Positions 1-7,812 of a DNA stretch of 64,000 nucleotides are shown here, piece after piece. Origin of the DNA: an uncultured Hydrogenophaga sp. GTDB lineage: Bacteria > Pseudomonadota > Gammaproteobacteria > Burkholderiales > Burkholderiaceae_C. The translations under genes and the position numbers were made by a program. The DNA is taken from NCBI RefSeq assembly GCF_958439165.1, contig NZ_OY288121.1:22120-86119 (forward strand). Reading direction: 5' to 3'. Under the pieces are notes generated by a model. That model did not search any database. It had not been told where the DNA came from and was given only the letters and a program-made list of their open reading frames with translations. The stretch's first letter is position 1, and every line of letters starts with the position of its first letter.

Positions 1-12
1 AGAGGGGTTCAT
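1..12 (-). CDS. first codons of a gene downstream of ccoG, probably ccoH (fixH)
   Basis: Only four codons (Met-Asn-Pro-Ser) lie inside the window. The ATG on the minus strand at 12-10 is preceded by GGAGAG with a spacing of about six bases, a good ribosome binding site, and it starts 22 bases after the ccoG stop. In most Proteobacteria the gene after ccoG is ccoH (fixH), a small membrane protein needed for cbb3 oxidase assembly. The identity is inferred from synteny alone. Confidence 0.45.
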
Positions 13-34
13 GGCGGTCTCTCCGGTGGATGCG

Positions 35-1480
35 TCAGCGCGGCACGATGAAGGTGGAAGGTTCGGTCACGCCGAGTTCGGCCTGATCGACCGAACGGAT
101 GTCGAACTCGATGGGGTGCGATCCGGTGGCAGCGCTGCCGGGCGGAATCTGGACACTCACGCCGACGGCCCGGACCTCGGTGGGCTGCACCTCGACCACC
201 ACATCCGGACGCGGTGCCAGGCCGATGCCCTGCAGGCCCTGCACCGTCACGCGGTAACGCTGTGTGGATTCGGTGGCGTTCATGATCTGCAGGCGGTAGA
301 CGTTCTCGATCCGGCCCTGCTCCACCATGCGGGCCAGGGCACCGCGGTCGCGGATCACGTCGACCTTGAGCGGCGTGCGCAGGAACAGGCTGCCCAGCAC
401 CGCCACCGTGATGGCCGCCAGGATGGCCGAATACACCAGCACGCGCGGGCGCAAGGCGCGCCGCAGCATCTGCGCCCGGCTCCAGCCCTGGTCGATGCCG
501 TTCTGGGTGGCATAGCGCACCAGGCCACGCGGATAGCCGACCTTGTCCATGACGTCGTTGCACACGTCGATGCAGGCGCCGCAACCGATGCATTCGTACT
601 GCAGGCCGTTGCGGATGTCGATGCCGGTCGGGCACACCTGCACGCACAGGGTGCAGTCCACGCAGCTGCCCAGGCCCAGCGCGGCCGGGTCGGCCTTCCT
701 GCTGCGGGCACCACGCGGCTCGCCACGCCGCTCGTCGTAGGTCACGATCATGGTGTCGCGGTCGAACATGGCGCTCTGGAAGCGCGCATAGGGGCACATG
801 TACTTGCACACCTGCTCGCGCAGGAAGCCGGCATTGCCGTAGGTCGCCAGGCCGTAGAACCCGATCCAGAAGGTCTGCCAGGGCCCCAGCGACAGGCTGG
901 CCACCAGTCCGGCCAGCTCGTGGATCGGGGTGAAGTAACCCACGAAGGTGAAGCCGGTCCACAGCGACAGCGCCAGCCACAGGCCGTGCTTGAGCGACTT
1001 CCGGCCGACCTTGTTCAGGCTGGCCGGCGACTGGTCCAGCCGCTGGCGTGCCGAGCGGTCACCTTCCACCCGCTTCTCGATCCACAGGAACATCTCGGTG
1101 TAGACCGTCTGCGGGCAGGCATAGCCGCACCACAGCCGACCGGCCACCGCGGTGAACAGGAACAGCGCGAGTGCCGAGATAACCAGCAGCCCGGTGAGGT
1201 AGATGAAATCCTGCGGATACAGGACGAAATTGAAGATGAAGAAGCGCCGCGACTCCAGGTCGAACAGCACCGCCTGCCGGTCGTTCCAGACCAGCCACGG
1301 CAGGCCGTAGAACACCAGCTGCGTCAGCCACACCAGCGCCCAGCGCCAGCGCGAGAGCAGACCGGACACCGAACGCGGATGGATCTTCTGCCGCGAAGCG
1401 TAGAGCGACACCATCACCTCCTCGTCACCGGCGGCCGAGGCCACGGGGACGATGGGGATGACGGTCTTGCGGTCGGTCAT
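35..1480 (-). CDS. ccoG: cytochrome c oxidase accessory protein CcoG (FixG/RdxA)
   Basis: A 481-residue inner-membrane iron-sulfur protein. The family takes part in copper reduction and delivery during assembly of cbb3-type oxidase. Visible features are several transmembrane segments in the N-terminal half, the motif CGYACPQTVYTEMF after the second segment, and a two-cluster ferredoxin region (CVDCTLCVQVCP, then CIGCGACIDVC) that fits two 4Fe-4S clusters. The C-terminal 120 residues form an Ig-like periplasmic domain typical of FixG. The Met at 1480 was chosen over upstream in-frame codons because those would overlap ccoP and the protein then starts like its family. It lies 22 nt after ccoP and belongs to the same operon. 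Confidence 0.95.
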   Translation of the reverse strand: MTDRKTVIPIVPVASAAGDEEVMVSLYASRQKIHPRSVSGLLSRWRWALVWLTQLVFYGLPWLVWNDRQAVLFDLESRRFFIFNFVLYPQDFIYLTGLLVISALALFLFTAVAGRLWCGYACPQTVYTEMFLWIEKRVEGDRSARQRLDQSPASLNKVGRKSLKHGLWLALSLWTGFTFVGYFTPIHELAGLVASLSLGPWQTFWIGFYGLATYGNAGFLREQVCKYMCPYARFQSAMFDRDTMIVTYDERRGEPRGARSRKADPAALGLGSCVDCTLCVQVCPTGIDIRNGLQYECIGCGACIDVCNDVMDKVGYPRGLVRYATQNGIDQGWSRAQMLRRALRPRVLVYSAILAAITVAVLGSLFLRTPLKVDVIRDRGALARMVEQGRIENVYRLQIMNATESTQRYRVTVQGLQGIGLAPRPDVVVEVQPTEVRAVGVSVQIPPGSAATGSHPIEFDIRSVDQAELGVTEPSTFIVPR

Positions 1481-1502
1481 GGAGCGTTCCGGCGGTTGGC
1501 TG

Positions 1503-2414
1503 TCAGCGCGCTGCCGGCTTGTTCGACAGGCCCCAGACATAGGCGGTCAGCACCTGGATCTGGTCGGCGTTGAGCTTGCCCATCTGGGCCGGCATCTGGT
1601 TGCTGAAGCCGTTGGTCACGGCCTTCACCACGGCGTCCTCGCCCCAGCCGTGCAGCCAGATGTTGTCGGTCAGGTTGGGCGCGCCCATGGCGGTGTTGCC
1701 CTTGCCGTCCATGCCGTGGCAGGCGGCACAGGCGCCGAACTTGCCCTTGCCCACCGCCGCCTTGACGGCATCGTGCGGGCTGCCGGAGAGGCTGAGCACG
1801 TAGTGGGCCAGGTTGCGCACCTCCTCGGGCGTGCCCACGGCTGCCGCCATGGGCGGCATCATGCCGTTGCGGCCCTCCATCAAGGTGGTCTTGATGTCGG
1901 TCGGGGTGCCGCCGTAGAGCCAGTCGCCATCGGTCAGGTTCGGGAAGCTGCGGGCGCCGCGGGCGTCCGAGCCGTGGCACTGGGCGCAGTTGTTCTGGAA
2001 CAGCCGTTCGCCCACCGCCATGGCCTGTGCATCACCGGCCAGCTGCTCGGGCGACTGGCCGCGGAAGGCGGCGTAGATCGGGGCGATGGCCTCCTGCATC
2101 TTCTTGACCTCGGTTGCGTGCTGGCCTTGCGACGACCAGCCGAGCACGCCCTTGTACTGGCCGAACATGGGGTAGAGCAGGCCGTAGGCCAGCGCGAACA
2201 GCACGGTGATGATGAACAGGTACACCCACCACTTCGGCAGCGGGTTGTTGAGTTCCTGCAGGTCGCCGTCCCACACGTGGCCGGTGGTGTTGTCGGCATG
2301 CGCCTTGACCTTGGTGGTGCCGCTGATCCACAGCAGGATGGCGCAGGCAATGATGCTGACCAGGGTCAGTCCGGCCACATACCAGGACCAGAAGTCGTGG
2401 GTGAAGTCGCTCAT
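1503..2414 (-). CDS. ccoP: cbb3-type cytochrome c oxidase subunit CcoP (diheme)
   Basis: A 303-residue diheme cytochrome c subunit that passes electrons from soluble cytochrome c or the bc1 complex to CcoO and CcoN. There are two N-terminal membrane segments (about residues 8-30 and 62-84), joined by the family motif HVWDGDLQELNNPLPKWW, then two periplasmic cytochrome domains, each with a CXXCH heme site (CAQCH and CAACH) and a following Met ligand region. The length is normal for CcoP. It starts 25 nt after the ccoQ stop and is followed closely by ccoG. Confidence 0.97.
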   Translation of the reverse strand: MSDFTHDFWSWYVAGLTLVSIIACAILLWISGTTKVKAHADNTTGHVWDGDLQELNNPLPKWWVYLFIITVLFALAYGLLYPMFGQYKGVLGWSSQGQHATEVKKMQEAIAPIYAAFRGQSPEQLAGDAQAMAVGERLFQNNCAQCHGSDARGARSFPNLTDGDWLYGGTPTDIKTTLMEGRNGMMPPMAAAVGTPEEVRNLAHYVLSLSGSPHDAVKAAVGKGKFGACAACHGMDGKGNTAMGAPNLTDNIWLHGWGEDAVVKAVTNGFSNQMPAQMGKLNADQIQVLTAYVWGLSNKPAAR

Positions 2415-2439
2415 GATGGTTCTCGGTTCGGTTGTCGGT

Positions 2440-2577
2440 TCACTCGTCCTGGAACGGCAGGCGGGCGGCTTCGTCGAAGCTGGCCTTGTTGCGGCGGGAC
2501 CAGGCCCAGCCGACGATGCCCAGGAAGGTGAGCAGGCTCACCACGGTGACGATGCTGCGCAGGTCGTTGATGTCCAT
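2440..2577 (-). CDS. ccoQ: cbb3-type oxidase small subunit CcoQ
   Basis: A 45-residue single-span membrane protein starting MDINDLRSIVTVVSLLTF. It has one hydrophobic helix (about residues 8-26) ending in GWAWSRRNK and a short acidic-basic cytoplasmic tail ending FQDE. This is the size and layout of CcoQ/FixQ, which stabilises the cbb3 complex. It sits where expected, between ccoO (12 nt upstream) and ccoP (25 nt downstream). The ATG is preceded by a GGAG-type site. Confidence 0.9.
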   Translation of the reverse strand: MDINDLRSIVTVVSLLTFLGIVGWAWSRRNKASFDEAARLPFQDE

Positions 2578-2589
2578 GGCGGCACTCCT

Positions 2590-3216
2590 TCACTTGATGG
2601 CGGTGCCCAGCACCTGCAGATAGGCAATCAGGGCTTCCATCTCGGTCTTGCCCTTGACGGCCTCGGCGGAGCCGGCGACCTCGTCGTCGCTGTACGGCGC
2701 GCCCAGGGTGCGCAGCACTTCCAGACGGCGCGGCAGGCCTTCGGCCTTGACGGTGCGTTTCTCCAGCCACGGGTAGGCCGGCATGTTGGACTCGGGCACC
2801 AGGTCGCGCGGGTTGTTCAGGTGCACACGGTGCCACTCGTCGCTGTAGCGGCCGCCGACACGGGCCAGGTCGGGGCCGGTGCGCTTGCTGCCCCACTGGA
2901 ACGGGCGGTCGTACACGAACTCGCCGGCCACCGAGTAATGGCCGTAACGCAGCGTCTCGGCCTGGAAGGGGCGGATCATCTGCGAGTGGCAGTTGTAGCA
3001 ACCCTCCCGCACATAGATGTCGCGTCCGGCCACCTGCAGCGCGGTGTAGGGCTTGAGGCCTTCGACCGGCTGGGTGGTGGACTTCTGGAAGAACAGCGGG
3101 ACGATCTCGACCAGTCCGCCGACCGCGATCACCAGGACGATGAGCACGATCATCAGGAAGTTGTTGGTCTCGATCCGCTCGTGGGTGAAACCGGTGGGTT
3201 TGTCAGCTTGTGCCAT
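2590..3216 (-). CDS. ccoO: cbb3-type cytochrome c oxidase subunit CcoO (monoheme)
   Basis: A 208-residue membrane-anchored cytochrome c subunit. It has one N-terminal helix (about residues 20-42), a periplasmic domain with the heme-binding motif CYNCHSQMIRPF, and the conserved PWLE and Met-ligand region near the middle. CcoO relays electrons from CcoP to the CcoN active site. The start at 3216 (MAQADKPTG) was chosen because GAGG lies eight bases upstream. An in-frame Met seven codons earlier would overlap the ccoN stop. Confidence 0.96.
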   Translation of the reverse strand: MAQADKPTGFTHERIETNNFLMIVLIVLVIAVGGLVEIVPLFFQKSTTQPVEGLKPYTALQVAGRDIYVREGCYNCHSQMIRPFQAETLRYGHYSVAGEFVYDRPFQWGSKRTGPDLARVGGRYSDEWHRVHLNNPRDLVPESNMPAYPWLEKRTVKAEGLPRRLEVLRTLGAPYSDDEVAGSAEAVKGKTEMEALIAYLQVLGTAIK

Positions 3217-3237
3217 GTCGTTGTTCCTCTGCGTCAC

Positions 3238-4680
3238 TCAGGCGTGGGCGGGCTGGGCTGCGGGCACCCGCACTTCCGGGGCGTTGCCCATGCGGGCCGT
3301 CATGACGACGTTCCAGAGCATCACCAGCATGCCGCCCAGGTAGAGCAGTCCGCCCGCCAGCCGGATCACGTAGAACGGGAAGGTGGCCTTGACCGACTCG
3401 ACGAAGGTGTAGGTGAGGCTGCCGTCGGGGTTGACCGAACGCCACATCAGGCCCTGCATGACGCCGGCGATCCACATGGCGGCGATGTAGAGCACGATGC
3501 CGATGGTGGCGGTCCAGAAGTGCAGCTCGATGGCGGGCACCGAATACATCTGCTTCTGGCCGTACAGGCGCGGGATCAGGTAGTACATGGAACCCATGGT
3601 CACCAGGCCGACCCAGCCCAGCGCGCCGCTGTGCACGTGGCCGATGGTCCAGTCGGTGTAGTGGCTCAGGGCATTGACCGTCTTGATGGACATCATCGGG
3701 CCCTCGAAGGTGCTCATGCCGTAGAACGACAGCGAGACGATCAGGAAGCGCAGGATGGGGTCGTCACGCAGCTTGTGCCAGGCACCGCTGAGGGTCATGA
3801 TGCCGTTGATCATGCCGCCCCAGCTCGGGGCCAGCAGGATGAGCGAGAAGGCCATGCCCACCGACTGGGTCCAGTCCGGCAACGCGGTGTAGTGCAGGTG
3901 GTGCGGACCGGCCCACATGTAGGTGAAGATCAGGGCCCAGAAGTGCACGATCGACAGCCGATACGAGTACACCGGGCGCTCGGCCTGCTTCGGGATGAAG
4001 TAATACATCATTCCCAGGAAGCCGGCGGTGAGGAAGAAGCCCACCGCGTTGTGGCCGTACCACCACTGAACCATCGCATCCTGCACGCCGGCATAGGCCG
4101 AATAGCTCTTGAACAGGTCCACCGGGACGGCCGCGCTGTTGACCAGGTGCAGCACCGCCACCGCCAGGATGAAGGCGCCGAAGAACCAGTTGGCCACATA
4201 GATGTGGCGCACCTTGCGCATGCCCACGGTGCCGAAGAACACCACCGCATACGACACCCAGACCAGGGTGATCAGCACGTCGATCGGCCATTCCAGCTCG
4301 GCGTATTCCTTGCCCGAGGTCAGGCCCAGCGGCAGGGTGATGGCGGCCAGCACGATGACCGCCTGCCAGCCCCAGAAGGTGAAGGCTGCCAGCGGTCCCG
4401 CGAACAGCGGGGTGTGACAGGTGCGCTGCACCACGTAGTAGCTGGCCGCGAACAGGCCGCAGCCGCCGAAGGCGAAGATGACGGCGTTGGTGTGCAGGGG
4501 GCGCAGGCGGCCGTAGGTCAGCCACTCGATGCCGAAGTTCAGGGCGGGCCAGGTGAGCTGCGCGGCGATGATCACGCCGACCAGCATCCCGACCACACCC
4601 CACACCACGGTCATGAGGGCGAACTGCCTCACCACCTTGTCGTTGTAGACCGCGGCGGCGGTCGATGGGCTGACGGACAT
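3238..4680 (-). CDS. ccoN: cbb3-type cytochrome c oxidase catalytic subunit CcoN
   Basis: A 480-residue polytopic heme-copper oxidase subunit I of the C family, which reduces oxygen at the heme b3-CuB centre with high affinity. Twelve hydrophobic helices are visible. Family stretches include WYGHNAVGFFLTAGFLG (CuB His and proton-channel region), AGPHHLHYTALPDW, and DWTIGHVHSGALGWVG (heme ligand His pair). The start at 4680 follows a strong GAGAGAGGAG site; an upstream in-frame Met at 4725 lies in the leader. It heads the ccoNOQPG block and has an FNR-type palindrome 63 bases upstream, so low-oxygen induction is likely. Confidence 0.98.
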   Translation of the reverse strand: MSVSPSTAAAVYNDKVVRQFALMTVVWGVVGMLVGVIIAAQLTWPALNFGIEWLTYGRLRPLHTNAVIFAFGGCGLFAASYYVVQRTCHTPLFAGPLAAFTFWGWQAVIVLAAITLPLGLTSGKEYAELEWPIDVLITLVWVSYAVVFFGTVGMRKVRHIYVANWFFGAFILAVAVLHLVNSAAVPVDLFKSYSAYAGVQDAMVQWWYGHNAVGFFLTAGFLGMMYYFIPKQAERPVYSYRLSIVHFWALIFTYMWAGPHHLHYTALPDWTQSVGMAFSLILLAPSWGGMINGIMTLSGAWHKLRDDPILRFLIVSLSFYGMSTFEGPMMSIKTVNALSHYTDWTIGHVHSGALGWVGLVTMGSMYYLIPRLYGQKQMYSVPAIELHFWTATIGIVLYIAAMWIAGVMQGLMWRSVNPDGSLTYTFVESVKATFPFYVIRLAGGLLYLGGMLVMLWNVVMTARMGNAPEVRVPAAQPAHA

Positions 4681-4742
4681 GGGAAAACTCCTCTCTCTCT
4701 TTGTTGCTGCCTGTAGTGTCGGCATGCCGGGGTGCGGCGGGC

Positions 4743-4756
4743 TTGACCTAGGTCAA
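4743..4756 (-). promoter_or_regulatory. FNR/Anr-type box upstream of ccoN
   Basis: The 14-base sequence TTGACCTAGGTCAA is a perfect palindrome and matches the FNR/Anr consensus TTGAT-N4-ATCAA, with C/G at the inner position on both sides. Its centre is about 69 bases from the ccoN start. If bound at -41.5, transcription would start near 4708, which leaves a leader of normal length. The expected -10 position holds only a weak match (CACTAC or GACACT). Confidence 0.75.
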
Positions 4757-4784
4757 GCTGCACGCACGGGCCGTCGCGGCGGCC

Positions 4785-4922
4785 TCATTCGTCGCGCAGG
4801 ATGCGCTCGCCCTCGCGTTCGACGTTGTCGAACTGCCCGCCCTGCAAGGCCCACCAGAACAGGCCGATGACACCGAACACCACCAGGATGGAAAGCGGGA
4901 TGAGCAGGTACAGGATGTCCAT
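4785..4922 (-). CDS. ccoS: cbb3-type oxidase assembly protein CcoS
   Basis: A 45-residue protein starting MDILYLLIPLSILVVFGVIGLFWWAL, with a single membrane helix and then GGQFDN, a hallmark of CcoS/FixS, and an acidic tail. CcoS is needed for cofactor insertion (heme b and CuB) into CcoN. It starts 17 nt after the ccoI stop, so the two are probably one transcript. The FNR-type box and a 104-nt gap separate it from ccoN. Confidence 0.92.
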   Translation of the reverse strand: MDILYLLIPLSILVVFGVIGLFWWALQGGQFDNVEREGERILRDE

Positions 4923-4939
4923 GACAGGCAGTCGGGGGT

Positions 4940-7240
4940 TCAGGCGCGCGAGAGGCGCAAGGCGTTGCCGATGACCAGCAGCGAGCTCGCCGCCATGCCC
5001 ACACCGGCCAGCCAGGGCGGCATCCAGCCCAGCAGGGCCAGCGGCACGCACACCGCGTTGTAGACCGCCGCCCACACCAGGTTCTGGCGCACGGTGCGCA
5101 GGGTGGCACGGGCCAGCACCAGTGTGTGCACCACGTCCATGAGCTGGCCGCTCTGGATGACGTAGTCGGACCGGGCCTGGGCCAGTGGTGCGGCATGGCC
5201 GAGCGCAAAGGAGGTGTCGGCACGGGCCAGCACGGGGCCGTCGTTCAGGCCGTCGCCCACCATGGCGACGCGGTGGCCGGCCCGCTGCCAGCCCATCAGT
5301 TCATCGAGCTTTCGCTCGGGCGAGGCCTGCGCCACCACCCGGTCGATGCCCAGGCGCGAGGCCACCTGGCGGGCCGCCGCCTGCCGGTCGCCCGACAGCA
5401 GCCAGCAGCGCACGCCCATCGACCGAAGCGCCTCCACGGCAGCCAGCGCGTCATCGCGCAGCACCTCGGACAGCACCAGCGTGGCCAGCCAGCCCGCATC
5501 GTCGGCCAGCCAGACACGCGGCGCTTCGGGCGCATGGCCGTCGGCCGGTGCCTCGGAACCCGCCAGGGCAAAAGCGGCCGAGCCCAGGCGCACCTGGCGG
5601 CCCTCCCGGGTGAAGGCCTGCATGCCCTGCCCCGCCTGCTCGGTGCGGTCGGTCAGCGCCGGCAGCGCAACGGCCGAGGCGGCGGCATCGGCCTCGCGGG
5701 CAGCGTTCACCGCACGCGAGGCCGGGTGCAGCGAACCCTGCGCCAGCGCCGCTGCCAGGTTCAGGACGGCAGTCCGGTCGGCGCCCGGCCGCACCACCAG
5801 GGCCTGCAGGCCGAGCCGGTCGAGCGTGAGGGTGCCGGTCTTGTCGAACACCACGGTGTCGATGCCGGCCAGGGTTTCGAAGGCCTGCAGCCGCCGCACC
5901 AGAATGCCGCTGCGCGCCAGCCGTCCGGCCGCGGCCAGCATGGCAGCCGGCGTGGCCAGCGACAGGGCACAGGGGCAGGTGACGATCAGCACCGCCACGG
6001 CCACACCCAGGGCCCGCGCCGGCTCCACCTGCCACCAGGCCACACCGGCCGCAGCAGAGGCCAGCAGCACCAGCACCAGGAACGGGGCGGCGATGCGGTC
6101 GGCCAGCAGGGCCAGCCGGGGTTTTTCGGTGGAGGCCTGCTCCATCAGCCGCACGATCTGGCCGAACCGGGTGTCCTGGCCCAGGCCGCTCAGGCGCAGC
6201 CGCACCGGCCCGCCGAGGTTGAAGCTGCCGGCCACCAGCGATTCGCCCACCACCCGCTCCACCGGTCGCGATTCGCCGGTCAGCAGGGCTTCATCGACCG
6301 TGGCGCGCTCGCTCAGCAGCACGCCGTCGCCCGGAAAAGCCTGGCCGGCCGGCAGCACCACCACGTCGCCCACGGCCAGCCGCCGCACCGACACCCGCTC
6401 CAGGGTGCCGTCGGCACGCTCGCGCTCGCAGGTCTCGGGCAGCCGGTTCATGAGGGCGTCGAGTGCACCGGCGGTGCGGTCGCGGGCCTTGAATTCGAGG
6501 TAGCGCCCACCCAGCAGGAAGAAGACGAACATGGTCAGCGAGTCGAACCACACCTCGTGACCCCAGGGACCGGTGGGGTCGAAGGTGGCTGCACTGCTGG
6601 CCAGGAAGGTGACCAGGATGCCGATGGACACCGGCGTGTCCATGCCCACGCGGCCACGCCGGAAGTCGTTCCAGGCGTTGCGGAAGAACGGACCGCTGGC
6701 AAAGAACACCACCGGCAGGCTGAGCACCCAGCTGGCCCAGCGCAGCAGCTGTTCGATGTCGGCCGGCATGTCGCCAGGGGCGGCCACGTAGGCCGGCCAC
6801 GCGTACATCATGACCTGCATCATGCAGAAGCCGGCCACGAACAGGCGCCACAAGGCCTGCCGCGTTTCCTTCAGGCGCTCGTCCACCGACAGTGCCTGCG
6901 CCATGGGCAGCAGCCGGTAGCCGGCGTTGCCCACGGCGCGGGCCAGCGCCGAGAGCTGCGTGGCCTTCGGATCCCAGCGCAGCACCAGCCGCCGGGTGGC
7001 CGCGTGCACCCTGGCCTCCAGCACACCGGGCAGCGGCGCCAGGGCCGACTCCACCGTGTCGGCACAGGCGGCGCAGTACATGCCCTGCACCATCAGCACC
7101 GACTCGCAGCCCAGGTCGGCACCGGCCGGACCGAAGGCCTGGGTGAAGCACTGCTGCTCGGCCGGATCGTCGAGCACCAGGAAGTCATCGGTCACGTTCA
7201 GGGGTCCCCGGTGATCAGGGGCCCACAGGGTCGGGTTCAT
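4940..7240 (-). CDS. ccoI: copper-translocating P1B-type ATPase CcoI (FixI/CopA2)
   Basis: A 766-residue P-type ATPase that exports Cu(I) to the periplasm for cbb3 oxidase assembly. Domains in order: a heavy-metal-associated domain with GMYCAAC (about residues 50-115), a group of membrane helices, the actuator loop with TGES, the transmembrane metal site CPC in TCPCALSLATP, the phosphorylation motif DKTGTLT, and the hinge motif GDGLNDGP. Two further helices close the protein. The start at 7240 (MNPTLW) is uncertain; an in-frame Met at 7264 with GAGG close by is possible. The ccoS neighbour separates it from general copper-resistance CopA. Confidence 0.95.
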   Translation of the reverse strand: MNPTLWAPDHRGPLNVTDDFLVLDDPAEQQCFTQAFGPAGADLGCESVLMVQGMYCAACADTVESALAPLPGVLEARVHAATRRLVLRWDPKATQLSALARAVGNAGYRLLPMAQALSVDERLKETRQALWRLFVAGFCMMQVMMYAWPAYVAAPGDMPADIEQLLRWASWVLSLPVVFFASGPFFRNAWNDFRRGRVGMDTPVSIGILVTFLASSAATFDPTGPWGHEVWFDSLTMFVFFLLGGRYLEFKARDRTAGALDALMNRLPETCERERADGTLERVSVRRLAVGDVVVLPAGQAFPGDGVLLSERATVDEALLTGESRPVERVVGESLVAGSFNLGGPVRLRLSGLGQDTRFGQIVRLMEQASTEKPRLALLADRIAAPFLVLVLLASAAAGVAWWQVEPARALGVAVAVLIVTCPCALSLATPAAMLAAAGRLARSGILVRRLQAFETLAGIDTVVFDKTGTLTLDRLGLQALVVRPGADRTAVLNLAAALAQGSLHPASRAVNAAREADAAASAVALPALTDRTEQAGQGMQAFTREGRQVRLGSAAFALAGSEAPADGHAPEAPRVWLADDAGWLATLVLSEVLRDDALAAVEALRSMGVRCWLLSGDRQAAARQVASRLGIDRVVAQASPERKLDELMGWQRAGHRVAMVGDGLNDGPVLARADTSFALGHAAPLAQARSDYVIQSGQLMDVVHTLVLARATLRTVRQNLVWAAVYNAVCVPLALLGWMPPWLAGVGMAASSLLVIGNALRLSRA

Positions 7241-7275
7241 GGAAGGCAGCTTAAGGCCGCCCATCTGCCTCGGGG

Positions 7276-7289
7276 TTGATGCAGGTCAA
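7276..7289 (+). promoter_or_regulatory. FNR/Anr-type box upstream of the universal stress protein gene
   Basis: TTGATGCAGGTCAA matches TTGAT-N4-ATCAA at all but one inner position. The centre is at 7282.5. Class II geometry would place transcription start near 7324 and a -10 element near 7311-7317, where TACGCT is present, 20 bases before the stress protein ATG at 7344. The box also lies just upstream of ccoI on the other strand, but too close to its start codon for normal activation. Confidence 0.7.
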
Positions 7290-7343
7290 GGTGCCGGCGC
7301 CCTGCCCCGCTACGCTGGCAGCTCCACAACCTGAGGAGGGCAT

Positions 7344-7787
7344 ATGTACCAACGCATCCTGGTGGCCACCGACGGCTCCAAACTCTCCCAGAAGGCCGTT
7401 CACCACGCCCTGGACCTGGCCGACATCACCGGTGCCGGCGTCGTGGCGCTGAAGGTGACGCCGCGCTACCCCCAGTCCTACTTCGAGGGCGGAGTGGCGC
7501 TGGCCGCCGACGAGGTGGCCCGCATCGAGCAGCAATGGCAGGCCGAGGCACTGGAGGCGGTGAATGCGGTCCGCTCGGCCGGCCAGCTGCGCGGCATCAA
7601 GGTCAAGCCGGTGGTGGCCCGCTCGGACGGGGTGTCCGAAGCCATCATCGCCACGGCAAAACGACAGAAGTGCGACCTGATCGTCATGGCATCGCACGGG
7701 CGGCGCGGCATCAAGCGGCTGCTGCTGGGCAGCGAGACCCAGCAGGTGCTGACCCATGTGAATATCCCGGTGCTGGTGCTGCGCTGA
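7344..7787 (+). CDS. universal stress protein (UspA family, ATP-binding type)
   Basis: A 147-residue single-domain protein of the UspA fold. It opens with MYQRILVATDGSKLSQKAV, the usual first strand and loop. Near the C-terminus it carries the nucleotide-binding pattern G-X2-G-X9-G-S/T (SHGRRGIKRLLLGSE), which marks ATP-binding members. Such proteins are commonly part of FNR/Anr regulons and support survival under low oxygen. The start follows GAGGAGG at good spacing, and the FNR-type box lies 55 bases upstream. It is divergent from ccoI. The exact ligand or partner cannot be read from the sequence. Confidence 0.93.
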   Translation: MYQRILVATDGSKLSQKAVHHALDLADITGAGVVALKVTPRYPQSYFEGGVALAADEVARIEQQWQAEALEAVNAVRSAGQLRGIKVKPVVARSDGVSEAIIATAKRQKCDLIVMASHGRRGIKRLLLGSETQQVLTHVNIPVLVLR

Positions 7788-7812
7788 GCCGCGGGCGCAG
7801 AATGCGCCCCGC

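Noticed and set aside
2206..4716. Plus-strand open frame of 836 codons over ccoN and ccoO
   Set aside because: Shadow of well-recognised cbb3 oxidase genes; the translation is low-complexity His/Gln/Gly.
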